A stretch of DNA of 15,091 nucleotides from W425 sp964503235 (GCA_964503235.1 CAZCZJ010000057.1:1-15091), one strand, 5' to 3'. Shown: positions 1-6,955, counted from the first letter of the stretch. Made by a program: numbers and translations. Notes: generated by a model not told the origin, from the sequence alone.

Positions 1-658
1 GTTCGACGAACTCATCCCCGTTAAATCTCACGCCCAGGGGCATATCCGGCCCGATATTTTCTCTTATAGAGTCGATGCATTCCAGCAGAAACCTCATGCG
101 ATTTTCCAGGCTTCCCCCGTATTCATCGGTGCGAATGTTCAAAGTCGGAGAGAGGAATTGGGCTTGAAGCAGAGACCAGGCAGCCATAATCTCAATGCCG
201 TCATACCCGGCCTTTTTCATAACCAAGGCAGCCGCCCCATACGCCTTGGCAAAACGCTTGATATCGTCCTTGTCCATAACATGCGGCACACCGGCGGGTC
301 CCGGTTTAAGAGGCCACCTGACTTTTACCGGTGATGGTGCCAACGTCGCACCGCCACCGGTCATCCGCGCCCACATACGGCCGCCATGATGGAATAACTG
401 GGCGAAAATTTTCGTGGGATACTGGTGCACGGCGTCGGCCAACGCCTTCAACTCCGGAATCATGGCTTCATTGGTGACAAAAGGAGGATGAGGCGTAGAC
501 ATAACCATCCCGGCCCCACCTTTAGCTCTGGCGACAAAATACTGTATCTTAGTGTCGCCGGTGAGTCTGGGAAAAGACCCTGTCAGCACTATTCGGTTGG
601 GTAAGGTTACATTGCCTATCTTGATAGGGGAAAATAGATTCTTAAATTCTTGCTCCAC
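1..658 (-). CDS. Old Yellow Enzyme-family NADH:flavin oxidoreductase, partial (C-terminus outside window)
   Basis: This is the N-terminal 219 residues of an FMN-binding TIM-barrel oxidoreductase of the Old Yellow Enzyme / 2,4-dienoyl-CoA reductase family; the rest lies beyond base 1. Family signatures read in the translation are LFSPIKIGNVTLPNRIV near residues 8-24, QLFHHGGR at 87-94 and QFLSPTLNIRTDEYGGSLENR at about 167-187. The start is GTG at 658, chosen because GAGGTG lies 8 bases upstream (667-672) and the translation then begins in the usual family way, a few residues before LFSP. The ligand-binding stretch after EI (residues 156-157) is odd: relatives have HxAHGYL, but here it reads MAAWSLL, so both usual His residues (positions 158 and 161) are Met and Trp. 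Members reduce activated C=C bonds or enoyl thioesters with NAD(P)H. The substrate here cannot be named and may differ from the classic ones. Family call is firm, function is open. Confidence 0.9.
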   Translation of the reverse strand, partial: MEQEFKNLFSPIKIGNVTLPNRIVLTGSFPRLTGDTKIQYFVARAKGGAGMVMSTPHPPFVTNEAMIPELKALADAVHQYPTKIFAQLFHHGGRMWARMTGGGATLAPSPVKVRWPLKPGPAGVPHVMDKDDIKRFAKAYGAAALVMKKAGYDGIEIMAAWSLLQAQFLSPTLNIRTDEYGGSLENRMRFLLECIDSIRENIGPDMPLGVRFNGDEFVE

Positions 659-666
659 TATATCAG

Positions 667-672
667 CACCTC
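667..672 (-). promoter_or_regulatory. Ribosome binding site for the OYE-family gene
   Basis: GAGGTG on the minus strand, 8 bases before the GTG at 658. It decides the start, since there is no ATG in a family-appropriate position. Confidence 0.65.
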
Positions 673-806
673 ACTATCTCGGTATTTGTACATAACTCTT
701 TTGGAAAGTAGATAAATACGCTCATCCTCATTCTCGATTTCTTCTATGCGTCATCAACGATTATGGCACAATGGAGACATGGACACTTTAACTGGTTGAA
801 TTACCC

Positions 807-1136
807 TTGTCAAGGTTCTTGTTTAACCCGCCTGTAGGGGTAAGTTTCCTGCCTGTAAAACCGGAAGGAATAGAACGGCTGGACAAGAGCATGGCTTTAT
901 GCGAAATGATTAATGAAGCCCAGCACAGAGATAGCCCATTTTACATTGATAAAGATAATGAGGACTGCGCCGGGGCGATGATGCTGGGAATGGTGGAACT
1001 AATGCCGCACCCCGGGGGTGGGGAGTTGGGGGTTAAATACGGCATTTTTGAAGAGGCACGTGTTAACGAAAAAATTGGTCAAAACGCGCCAAAAATCCCT
1101 CATGGTAGCATAAAATACGGTCGTTTCTCCCCTTGA
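807..1136 (+). pseudogene. DUF169-family protein remnant
   Basis: The reading frame encodes about 109 residues resembling the N-terminal half of DUF169 (COG2043) proteins: PPVGVSFLPV near the start, a conserved Cys in MALCEMINEA, then a segment with CAGAMMLGM and a GGGELGVKYGIFEEAR stretch. The family is uncharacterised and usually about 200-250 residues. The 5' end looks damaged: a plausible start ATGGACACT at 779 is in another frame, and the frame used here has a stop at 789-791 with only CTG or TTG codons after it. The 3' end is also broken: the frame ends at TGA 1134-1136, while the +1 frame reads NTVVSPLD, which fits the family's next conserved segment. An extra A in the run at 1112-1115 would explain this. 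Part of the family assignment is from memory of the motif pattern. Most likely a decayed gene. Confidence 0.6.
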
Positions 1137-1317
1137 TAGGCACCGCGAGATGGCGGCTGAAGGTATTATCGGCAGCGTGGCCGATTTTCACTATTCCTAC
1201 AACAGCAGCCGTGCTAAAGAGGATTCTACAGAGCCGATTAGAGAAGTCGCTGGTATGCTCAAGAAGAACAAGGTTGACGCTGTCCTGCTCTTTCCTTCCT
1301 GACCGGGATGCAACTAA
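1114..1317 (+). pseudogene. Glycine/sarcosine/betaine reductase selenoprotein B-like fragment with in-frame TGA
   Basis: In frame with 1114, translation gives LDRHREMAAEGIIGSV, then ADFHYSYN, and later REVAGMLKKNKVDAVLLFPS. This matches the segment of GrdB-family proteins just before the redox-active residue: a (R/E)M..EG.IG motif, a short HYS stretch, then (L)K...VDAVLL. The codon that follows is TGA (1300-1302), then Pro-Gly-Cys-Asn and TAA (1315-1317). GrdB proteins carry selenocysteine or cysteine in a UxxC-type motif at this place, so the TGA sits where a Sec codon would be. The protein cannot be intact: the N-terminal half of a GrdB-like protein is missing and replaced by the DUF169-like sequence, and the frame closes five codons later. 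It looks like a deletion-fused remnant rather than a working selenoprotein. Confidence 0.5.
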
Positions 1318-1869
1318 TTCAATAATTGTTGGATGATAAACTCATGAATATATGTAGGTAGCTCAATAACAGTATAAATTGTACCCTTTACATTATCGAT
1401 TAATCAACTGGGGAAATTTTCAGCAGTACTCTGAATCCTGCTACCCATCGTCCCAATTCACAATTGTCTCCTTTATATTTTAAGCGATGTAGTTCCACAG
1501 TACAATAAATCTAATTTGTTAATAGTGATAGAAAGGGACTCCAGTTATTTCGCCTAAAGGATAGACGTGAAAACACGAAGTAAAGAAGGCTAATTACACA
1601 AAGCACAACATTGTTTCAGGGGGAGTTCGACTCTCCCCCGTCTCCAGTCTGTGAGTAAGAACGCTAGTAACCATTTTACTATCATTCTTTTGTTTTCAAC
1701 CAATCTATATAGCATCAATAATGAGAAGTAGAAGATTCGCTTTACTAAAAATGTTTCTTTTAATAGTTGTAAGGTAATAGTTCTAGCATTTCATTTCACT
1801 ATATTAGGACCCATTCTGAGTCTAAAAGGTATTCGTCACGAAAATAGTAATGAGGGTGGGAGAATAAAG
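1318..1869. other. AT-rich gene-free stretch
   Basis: No plausible coding frame was found on either strand. The base composition is clearly more AT-rich than the core genes on the right. It holds one GC-rich hairpin (1619-1639, separate entry) and a small CGTG-AAAA-CACG hairpin at 1566-1577. The rest shows only scattered stops. It is consistent with decaying or acquired DNA. Confidence 0.5.
1619..1646 (+). other. tRNA/tmRNA 3'-end-like fragment (T-arm hairpin plus GTCTCCA)
   Basis: A perfect 7-bp stem GGGGGAG/CTCCCCC closes the 7-base loop TTCGACT, which fits the TTCRANY T-loop consensus, and is followed by GTCTCCA. That order, T-arm then an acceptor-like strand ending in CCA-like sequence, is typical of the 3' end of tRNAs and especially tmRNA. 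No matching 5' acceptor strand, D-arm or anticodon arm was found upstream, and the stem is one base longer than a textbook T-arm plus acceptor would give. It may be an attachment-site remnant left by integration into ssrA or a tRNA gene, or just a stable hairpin. Confidence 0.35.
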
Positions 1870-3075
1870 TTATATCGATTGTTTTGATATACCGCGGCGA
1901 CGCCACCAGAATAAGTAAACCAATACGGCGGCACAGATGAGACAACCACCGAGAATTCCGCCGATGAGCCATTGATTTCTTCCTGAAGTCGGATTGGATT
2001 CTTCAATTACATCAGGATTAGATACATCAGCTACTTCACCCGAGAGTATACCTAGCTCTTCTCCTGAAGGTAATGGAATCTGCTCTGGGGCTGATGTATC
2101 ACCTTTAACAATCAGGCTGCCGATTGTTTCATTGACTTCTATTAGTTTTTTTCCGGCCTCATCAAACGATGTTGTAAAGACTACCGATTCTGCTGAGCCT
2201 CCTGATAATGTAATCTCCTTCTCATCTACGACAACACCATTGACCTTGCATACCAGTTGGCATACACCCTCGGTTTCATCTGTATTGTCAACGCTGACTG
2301 TAATGCTCACATCTTCACCGATATCTACTTCATCGGGTGATATCTCCAGCGAGCTGGTAGTGAAGGCGGCTGGTGCAATATCATAGACTATCTCGGCGCA
2401 GGCGGCTCCGTGGACCTCGGTTCCCTGATTTCCGATACTTGGTGCCCACCATGTCGTAATGCTGGCCGGGAGTTCTCCTTCTACCTGCCGGGTAATATAT
2501 CCGTCAAAGCCGACATCGAGAACACCGATTTTAACTCCGGCACCATCGTATCCGGCCGTCTGCCAGCCATCCGCGTTAATCAGGGGTACACCTTCACTGA
2601 TTATATCAGGCAGGGGCTGCATCGGTGTTCTTACTTGTTTTACTGCTTCAAATTCTGATATTTCAAGCAAGCACGATACGGGAACAACCATCTGGATGTA
2701 ATCGCCATAGCTGCCTTCAATAATACCCAGAGCATTTACGATTGCGGATATTTCATCGGAGTAGCCCGTTATGCTCTCAATGATAATCCGGACGGTATCT
2801 TCATCGATGTAAAAATCTTCTTGAGCTATAAGGAGTTCTTTAGATGCAGAGGTTTTTGCTGAAAGCACTGAGTTTAAAGCTGAATCAAGTTTAGGATTTC
2901 CTTTAGAGGGTAATCCGGCCAGAGATATTTCGGTGGGCTCTTCGGCAGCCATCGCCTTTGGTTCTAAAGTTGACACGATGTTGCCGAATAGTAATACTAA
3001 AATAATTACTATAGTAAACAGAAGGAAAAAGGGGCGGGATTTTAAGGTATTTAATTTGTCTTCCCCAACCAACAC
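1870..3075 (-). CDS. Membrane-anchored subtilase-like/CARDB-like protein lacking a visible catalytic serine
   Basis: A 401-residue surface protein. Residues 16-36 form a hydrophobic signal/anchor after K and R residues. Residues 160-237 resemble the first half of an S8 peptidase: INADGWQTAGYDGAGVKIG then VLDVGFDG (Asp187 in the catalytic Asp motif) and GTEVHGAACAEIVYDIAPAA (His222 in the His motif). The next residues, about 240-325, instead look like a CARDB-type adhesion domain (SSLEISPDEVDIGEDVSITV onward), so the oxyanion Asn and catalytic Ser half is absent. A linker rich in Ser, Pro and Glu leads to a C-terminal transmembrane helix at about 368-391, then WRRRG, which suggests the bulk lies outside the membrane. 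The start is GTG at 3075 or, more likely by spacing to AGAAGG, TTG at 3072. It stands alone in AT-rich DNA behind a strong promoter. Proteolytic activity looks unlikely; a binding or scaffold role is inference. Confidence 0.75.
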   Translation of the reverse strand: MLVGEDKLNTLKSRPFFLLFTIVIILVLLFGNIVSTLEPKAMAAEEPTEISLAGLPSKGNPKLDSALNSVLSAKTSASKELLIAQEDFYIDEDTVRIIIESITGYSDEISAIVNALGIIEGSYGDYIQMVVPVSCLLEISEFEAVKQVRTPMQPLPDIISEGVPLINADGWQTAGYDGAGVKIGVLDVGFDGYITRQVEGELPASITTWWAPSIGNQGTEVHGAACAEIVYDIAPAAFTTSSLEISPDEVDIGEDVSITVSVDNTDETEGVCQLVCKVNGVVVDEKEITLSGGSAESVVFTTSFDEAGKKLIEVNETIGSLIVKGDTSAPEQIPLPSGEELGILSGEVADVSNPDVIEESNPTSGRNQWLIGGILGGCLICAAVLVYLFWWRRRGISKQSI

Positions 3076-3114
3076 AACCTTCTAACCTAAAATCGCGATA
3101 TTTCTGATAGCGAG

Positions 3115-3143
3115 AGTATAATAAAATTTTTATGCTATGTCAA
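3115..3143 (-). promoter_or_regulatory. Sigma-70-type promoter of the subtilase-like gene
   Basis: TTGACA at 3143-3138 and TATACT at 3120-3115 are separated by exactly 17 bases. Transcription would begin near 3108, leaving a leader of about 35 bases that includes AGAAGG before the start codon. The near-consensus match suggests strong, probably constitutive expression. Confidence 0.8.
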
Positions 3144-3228
3144 TATCATTTTCTACCTTTTCCTACATCTTTCATCATGGCAGTATTGATGTTTATATAG
3201 GTAAATATCCCAATATTTGTGTAGTGGC

Positions 3229-3246
3229 TATCAACTGAAGTTGATA
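3229..3246. repeat. Inverted repeat with 4-base loop
   Basis: TATCAAC, loop TGAA, GTTGATA: a perfect 7-bp stem. No adjacent T-run of the sort expected for a terminator. Confidence 0.5.
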
Positions 3247-3312
3247 ACGTATGCTCGCCTTTGTTTTAAAAGTAATGATATACCACGATAAGGTGTAGAT
3301 ATACGGTACGAT

Positions 3313-3336
3313 GGAGTTCGACGCTACTCGAACTCC
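3313..3336. repeat. Perfect 9-bp inverted repeat, partly like the hairpin at 1619
   Basis: GGAGTTCGA, loop CGCTAC, TCGAACTCC. It shares GGAGTTCGAC with the T-arm-like hairpin at 1622-1631, and both are followed shortly by CCCCGTC. There is no T-run on either side, so a terminator is unlikely. Confidence 0.6.
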
Positions 3337-3380
3337 CCGTCCTATGGATTGACCGTTTCTCCTAAAAACAATAAAATCAC

Positions 3381-3409
3381 GGTGTCGGTTGATCTAGTGT
3401 TCTGACACC
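3381..3409. repeat. Inverted repeat GGTGTC ... GACACC
   Basis: Six-base perfect arms separated by 17 bases. It could be an end of a vanished insertion element or a structured RNA; no transposase remnant is visible next to it. Confidence 0.4.
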
Positions 3410-3442
3410 CTGATTAAAAGTCATGTCATGGTGGCCTTTCAT

Positions 3443-3467
3443 ATAGGTAGTCTTATGGGATACCTAT
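3443..3467. repeat. Inverted repeat ATAGGTA ... TACCTAT
   Basis: Perfect 7-base arms with an 11-base centre. Possible operator or RNA hairpin; no gene begins close enough to assign it. Confidence 0.4.
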
Positions 3468-3578
3468 TGCGTTTACAAATCCCTCTTAATAAAACTCCCC
3501 CTGTTGAAATGGCTAATAATAGATAATGAATATATGCACGTTTGAGAGGAGGTCCGGGAAAGAGCGCCGTAAATCAAC

Positions 3579-3596
3579 AAAAAAACTGAAAGTTTT
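3579..3596 (-). terminator. Weak intrinsic terminator candidate after ruvX
   Basis: On the minus strand AAAACT, loop TTC, AGTTTT is followed by more T, giving a run of seven T. The stem is only 6 bp and A/T-rich, so efficiency would be low, but it lies 33 bases past the ruvX stop in the right orientation for ending the alaS-ruvX transcript. Confidence 0.3.
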
Positions 3597-3628
3597 ATAA
3601 ATAGCGAGTCACCGGCATTCTATTACAT

Positions 3629-4081
3629 CTAAGAATCGGGTCCATCCAGGGGTGCGGAGGGTCCGGGGTTAGCATCGAGGTAGCTCTGCAGGATAAGCGC
3701 CGCCGCCGCCGCATCGTACCTGGTCTTGCGGTCGGTCTTTCTGGCTTCCCGTACCAGGTTTTTAGCGACTACCGTCGATAACCGCTCGTCCTTGAATTCC
3801 ACGGGGATATCAATCTTTTTACCCAGTTCCCCGGCAAACTCTTTTACCTTTTCCGCCTGCTTACCGAGGGTGCCGTCCATGGATATCGGTAATCCTATCA
3901 CAACGCTGCCAACTTCGTTCTCATTTATTATGTCAATAAGAGCACTAATGTCCTTTTCTTCTTCTGTTCTATTAATAATCTTCAGGGGGGTAGCCATAAT
4001 CCCGAGGGGGTCGCTGAGGGCCACGCCGATACGGCTATCGCCGAAGTCAACGCCCATGATACGAGGCTTTTTTTCTTCCAT
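3629..4081 (-). CDS. ruvX: Putative pre-16S rRNA nuclease / Holliday junction resolvase, YqgF-RuvX family
   Basis: 150 residues, slightly longer than the usual 135-145. RNase H-like fold signatures: GVDFGDSRIGVALSDP at 10-25 with the first catalytic Asp at 12, VVIGLPISMDGT at 60-71, FKDERLST at 96-103 and a late Asp in RYDAAAAALIL (Asp123), which together form the acidic metal-binding site. In E. coli the protein is essential and takes part in 5' maturation of 16S rRNA; Holliday-junction cleavage has been proposed from the fold. It starts with ATG two bases after the alaS stop and has no strong ribosome binding site of its own, so translation is probably coupled to alaS. The final 12 residues (NPGPSAPLDGPDS region) are a Pro/Gly/Ser-rich tail not typical of the core fold. 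The alaS-yqgF neighbourhood is common in Gram-positive and related bacteria. Confidence 0.95.
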   Translation of the reverse strand: MEEKKPRIMGVDFGDSRIGVALSDPLGIMATPLKIINRTEEEKDISALIDIINENEVGSVVIGLPISMDGTLGKQAEKVKEFAGELGKKIDIPVEFKDERLSTVVAKNLVREARKTDRKTRYDAAAAALILQSYLDANPGPSAPLDGPDS

Positions 4082-4083
4082 TT

Positions 4084-6714
4084 TTATATCAACTGCCTGA
4101 CCAGGCTCAGGGCTTCATCGAGCTTCTCTTTATTCTTACCCCCCGCCTGAGCAAAGTCAGCCCTACCGCCACCACCGCCACCGGTAACCTTTGATACCTG
4201 CTTGATGATTTCGCCCGCGTTATAACCCTTCTGAACGAGGTCAGGCGTTACGGCAGCGATAAATACCGGCCTTTCACCGCTCAACGCTCCCAGTATAACG
4301 ATGACGCTCTTTAGTCTGTCCCGGATAGTGTCCGCCATCTCCCGCAAGACCTGCTGGTTGGAAGAGGCTACCCTGGCCGAGAGCACATTAACATCTTTTA
4401 TCACTTCAACCCTGCCCAGCAGTGATTCCACCTCTTTTTTAGCCAGCTCCCTTTCCAGAGAGAGAGCATGCTTACGCTCCTGTTCCAAATCAGTTATAAG
4501 ACCGTCGAGTTTTTCCCGGACATTCTCCGGTGTGGCTTCAAGCGAGCGTGCTATACTCTCCAGGCCGGAAAAACGCCGGTCAACGAAAGCCTCGGCGCCG
4601 CGGCCGGTGACGGCTTCAATGCGGCGCAGTCCCGCGCCGATACCTTCCTCGCTGACGATGTGGAAATAGCCGATTTCACCGGTGGAGCTAACGTGCGTAC
4701 CGCCGCATAACTCGGCGCTGGCCGCGGGCTCACCGATTTTGAGGACACGAACGACGTCGCCGTACTTTTCATCGAAGATAGCAATAACGCCAGCATTGAC
4801 AGCCTCCCGATAAGAAGTATTTTCATCATACACGCGTAAATTGCGGCGTATATTTTCGTTGACGATACGCTGCACCCGATTTATTTCATCGTGCGTTACC
4901 GGAGCCAGATGAGAAAAGTCGAAGCGGAGCCGGTCCGGAGCCACTAGCGAGCCGCGCTGCTGGATGTGCTCGCCAAGCACTTCACGGAGGGCCGACTGCA
5001 AAAGGTGCGTTGCCGTGTGATTACGGGCGATGTCAAGTCGGCGGTCAACATCCACCACTGCCTTAACTTCATCATCAGCTGCCAGATGCCCCTCTATTAC
5101 TTTGCCCTTGTGTACGATAATATCCGGCTCTACTCGTACCGTATCGGTAACGGAAAAGCGACCACTGGCACCGACTATCTCACCGGTGTCTCCGAGTTGA
5201 CCGCCCATTTCACCATAGAACGGGCTTACGTCCAGTACAACACTGGCTTCCTGTCCTGCCGCCACCTTATCGGTCTGGCGACCATCAACCAGAAGCCGGA
5301 TAACCCGGGCCGTCTGCTCCAGGCAATGATAGCCGACGAACTCGGTGTTTCCCATTTCATACTGTAATTGTGCACTTGCTTCTAAACCCATCTGGGTTTT
5401 CACTTCTACATCAAACTTGTGGGATGCCCGCGCCCTCTCCCGCTGCTGCTCCATCTCTTTCTCAAAGCCATCCATGTCCACCGTATAGCCGGACCTAGCC
5501 ACCACTTCCGTGGTAAGCTCTACCGGAAAGCCGTAGGTATCGTAGAGGCGGAAGGCATCGGCACCGGAGATTTGTTTTTTCTCCCGGTTGGCTTTTTGAG
5601 AGATGATGTTTTCAATAACCTCCATCCCCGTTTTTAACGTTTCATCGAACCTGGCCTCTTCCTGCTGAACGGCTTTGATAATAAACTCCTGCCTCTGCTT
5701 GAGCTCGGGGTAGACGTGATCCATCTGCTTTATCGTCGTCAGAGCCAGTTCCGAAAGGAATGGTTTATCCAAACCCAATCTCTGCCCGAATAGAGTCGCC
5801 CGCCGCAGCAACCTCCGCAGCACGTAGCCCCGCCCCTCGTTGCCGGGGATAACGCCGTCGGCGATAAGGAAGGTTACGGCGCGACCGTGGTCAGCCAGCA
5901 CCCGCATGGCGGTATCATCTTCAGGGATGGCCCCATATTTTTTACCGGTCAGATTACCGATACATTCCAGAAGCGGTAAGAACAGGTCAGTCTCATAGAT
6001 AGAGAGCTTGCCCTGCATAATAGCCGCGGTCCTTTCGAGGCCCATACCGGTATCAATGCTGGGACTGGGCAGCGGAGAGCGCTGGCCCGCTTTATCCTGG
6101 TTGTACTGCATGAATACCAGGGTGCTGATTTCGGTAAAACGACCACACTCACAGTTCGGCTGACAACCGGTTTTACCACACCCCACCCCTTCTCCGAAGT
6201 CGTAAAAAATCTCAACATCCGGCCCGCAGGGACCGGAATCACCGACAGGCCCCCAGAAGTTATGCTCCTCACCGAATCTGAGTATCCTTTCTTCGGGGAC
6301 ACCAATCTGAAGCCAATAGTCAAAAGCCTCGTCATCATCGAGGAAAACCGTCGCCCATAAACGTTCAGGTGTTATTTTTAGAGTCTGCGTAATAAATTCA
6401 AACGCCCAGTTTATGGTATCTTTCTTGAAATAATCGCCAACGCTGAAATTACCCAGCATTTCGAAGAAGGTCAGGTGAGTGGCGTCACCCACATCATCGA
6501 TATCGGTGGTACGGAAGCACTTCTGACACGACGCCAGACGCGGGCTGGGAGGCCTGGCTTCGCCCAGGAAATAAGGCTTTATCTGCACCATCCCGGCGCT
6601 GGTCAACAGCAATGTGGGGTCACCTTTGGGTACCAGTGAAGAGCTGGGTATAATTTTATGCCCTTTCTCCTCGAAAAAGTCCAGAAATGCCGTACGTATT
6701 TCGTCGCTGTTCAC
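4084..6714 (-). CDS. alaS: Alanine--tRNA ligase
   Basis: 876 residues, the normal full length (E. coli 876). It activates alanine with ATP and charges tRNA-Ala in the cytoplasm, and edits Ser/Gly mischarges. The class II catalytic core covers about 1-240, with FRTTDIDDVGDATHLTFFEMLGN at 67-89 and the motif-3 segment IDTGMGLERTAAIMQGK at 220-236. A cysteine cluster (179, 184, 188, 190) sits inside the core, as in many bacterial AlaRS. The editing domain has HTATH (His566, His570) and CGGTH (Cys670, His674) as zinc ligands. The C-Ala domain ends with the glycine run TGGGGGGRADFAQAGG at 844-859. The start is GTG at 6714, with TGGAG about 7 bases upstream. It is the first gene of a two-gene operon with ruvX and has a promoter at 6754-6783. 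Nothing is missing or unusual in the enzyme. Confidence 0.98.
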   Translation of the reverse strand: MNSDEIRTAFLDFFEEKGHKIIPSSSLVPKGDPTLLLTSAGMVQIKPYFLGEARPPSPRLASCQKCFRTTDIDDVGDATHLTFFEMLGNFSVGDYFKKDTINWAFEFITQTLKITPERLWATVFLDDDEAFDYWLQIGVPEERILRFGEEHNFWGPVGDSGPCGPDVEIFYDFGEGVGCGKTGCQPNCECGRFTEISTLVFMQYNQDKAGQRSPLPSPSIDTGMGLERTAAIMQGKLSIYETDLFLPLLECIGNLTGKKYGAIPEDDTAMRVLADHGRAVTFLIADGVIPGNEGRGYVLRRLLRRATLFGQRLGLDKPFLSELALTTIKQMDHVYPELKQRQEFIIKAVQQEEARFDETLKTGMEVIENIISQKANREKKQISGADAFRLYDTYGFPVELTTEVVARSGYTVDMDGFEKEMEQQRERARASHKFDVEVKTQMGLEASAQLQYEMGNTEFVGYHCLEQTARVIRLLVDGRQTDKVAAGQEASVVLDVSPFYGEMGGQLGDTGEIVGASGRFSVTDTVRVEPDIIVHKGKVIEGHLAADDEVKAVVDVDRRLDIARNHTATHLLQSALREVLGEHIQQRGSLVAPDRLRFDFSHLAPVTHDEINRVQRIVNENIRRNLRVYDENTSYREAVNAGVIAIFDEKYGDVVRVLKIGEPAASAELCGGTHVSSTGEIGYFHIVSEEGIGAGLRRIEAVTGRGAEAFVDRRFSGLESIARSLEATPENVREKLDGLITDLEQERKHALSLERELAKKEVESLLGRVEVIKDVNVLSARVASSNQQVLREMADTIRDRLKSVIVILGALSGERPVFIAAVTPDLVQKGYNAGEIIKQVSKVTGGGGGGRADFAQAGGKNKEKLDEALSLVRQLI

Positions 6715-6753
6715 TTAAAACTCCAGATAAAAACAGTCTACTGCTTACCTGTC

Positions 6754-6783
6754 ATTTTAGATTCAAGGGGTGGTAGCTGTCAA
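6754..6783 (-). promoter_or_regulatory. Sigma-70-type promoter of alaS-ruvX
   Basis: TTGACA at 6783-6778 and TAAAAT at 6759-6754 with an 18-base spacer. The predicted start lies near 6747, giving a leader of roughly 33 bases with TGGAG before the GTG. No T-box antiterminator elements fit in so short a leader. Confidence 0.65.
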
Positions 6784-6804
6784 TGAGGGGGTGACGTGTT
6801 GTTT

Positions 6805-6840
6805 AAATCCCCCTTAATCCCCCTTTACAAAAGGGGGACA
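6805..6840 (+). repeat. Dispersed C-rich repeat with CCCCCTTT/AAAGGGGG hairpin
   Basis: Begins AAATCCCCCTTA and continues into CCCCCTTT, loop ACA, AAAGGGGG (8-bp stem, 6819-6837). An inverted, less perfect copy lies at 10155-10190. Similar C-rich palindromic repeats occur in intergenic DNA of many bacteria. It lies between the alaS promoter and the end of galU. Confidence 0.65.
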
Positions 6841-6874
6841 ATGGTGGTGGGTAGATTTAACGGGTTATATTGCG

Positions 6875-6920
6875 GATGATGCGAGGGCGGCCTGGGTGGG
6901 AATAGATATAAAAAAGGGGG
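6875..6920 (+). repeat. Dispersed GGGTGGGAAAAGATA-type repeat, copy 1
   Basis: Runs from GATGATGCGAGGGCGGCC through TGGGTGGGAATAGATA to an A-rich, G-rich tail. It is one of four related copies in this window and is the most divergent in the A-rich core. It is downstream of galU, in the same orientation as copy 2. Confidence 0.65.
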
Positions 6921-6955
6921 GAAAGGGGTGGAGGAATTCTAAGGACATGCCTCAC

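Larger units (their letters stand above)
3144..3628. other. Gene-free, AT-rich, hairpin-rich stretch
   Basis: No credible coding frame was found. Four separate inverted repeats lie between 3229 and 3467 and are listed individually. The left end holds the region upstream of the promoter at 3115-3143, and the right end is downstream of ruvX, with a weak terminator-like hairpin at 3579-3596. Confidence 0.55.

Noticed and set aside
195..389. 64-codon plus-strand frame
   Set aside because: Antisense to the well-conserved OYE-family gene, with no supporting motif.
1133..1336. Plus-strand 67-codon frame overlapping the GrdB-like fragment
   Set aside because: It starts with TTG, has no family-like motifs, and the competing frame matches a known family, so it is a shadow.
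1619..1646. Complete tRNA or tmRNA gene
   Set aside because: Only a T-arm and acceptor-like strand are present; no 5' partner, D-arm, anticodon arm or tag peptide frame could be found upstream.
1994..2386. 130-codon plus-strand frame rich in Ser and Thr
   Set aside because: It is antisense to the linker and CARDB-like part of the membrane protein; the composition follows from that strand, and there is no ribosome binding site.
3381..3467. Ends of an insertion sequence
   Set aside because: Inverted repeats are present, but there is no transposase fragment or target-site duplication next to them.
4551..4829. Minus-strand and plus-strand open frames inside alaS and rpoB
   Set aside because: They lie wholly within strongly conserved genes in other frames and show no motifs; the same applies to the frames at 4301-4710, 4966-5367, 5949-6338 and 13385-14541.
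6720..6753. T-box riboswitch before alaS
   Set aside because: The leader predicted from the promoter is only about 33 bases, too short for a T-box, and no specifier or antiterminator was seen.
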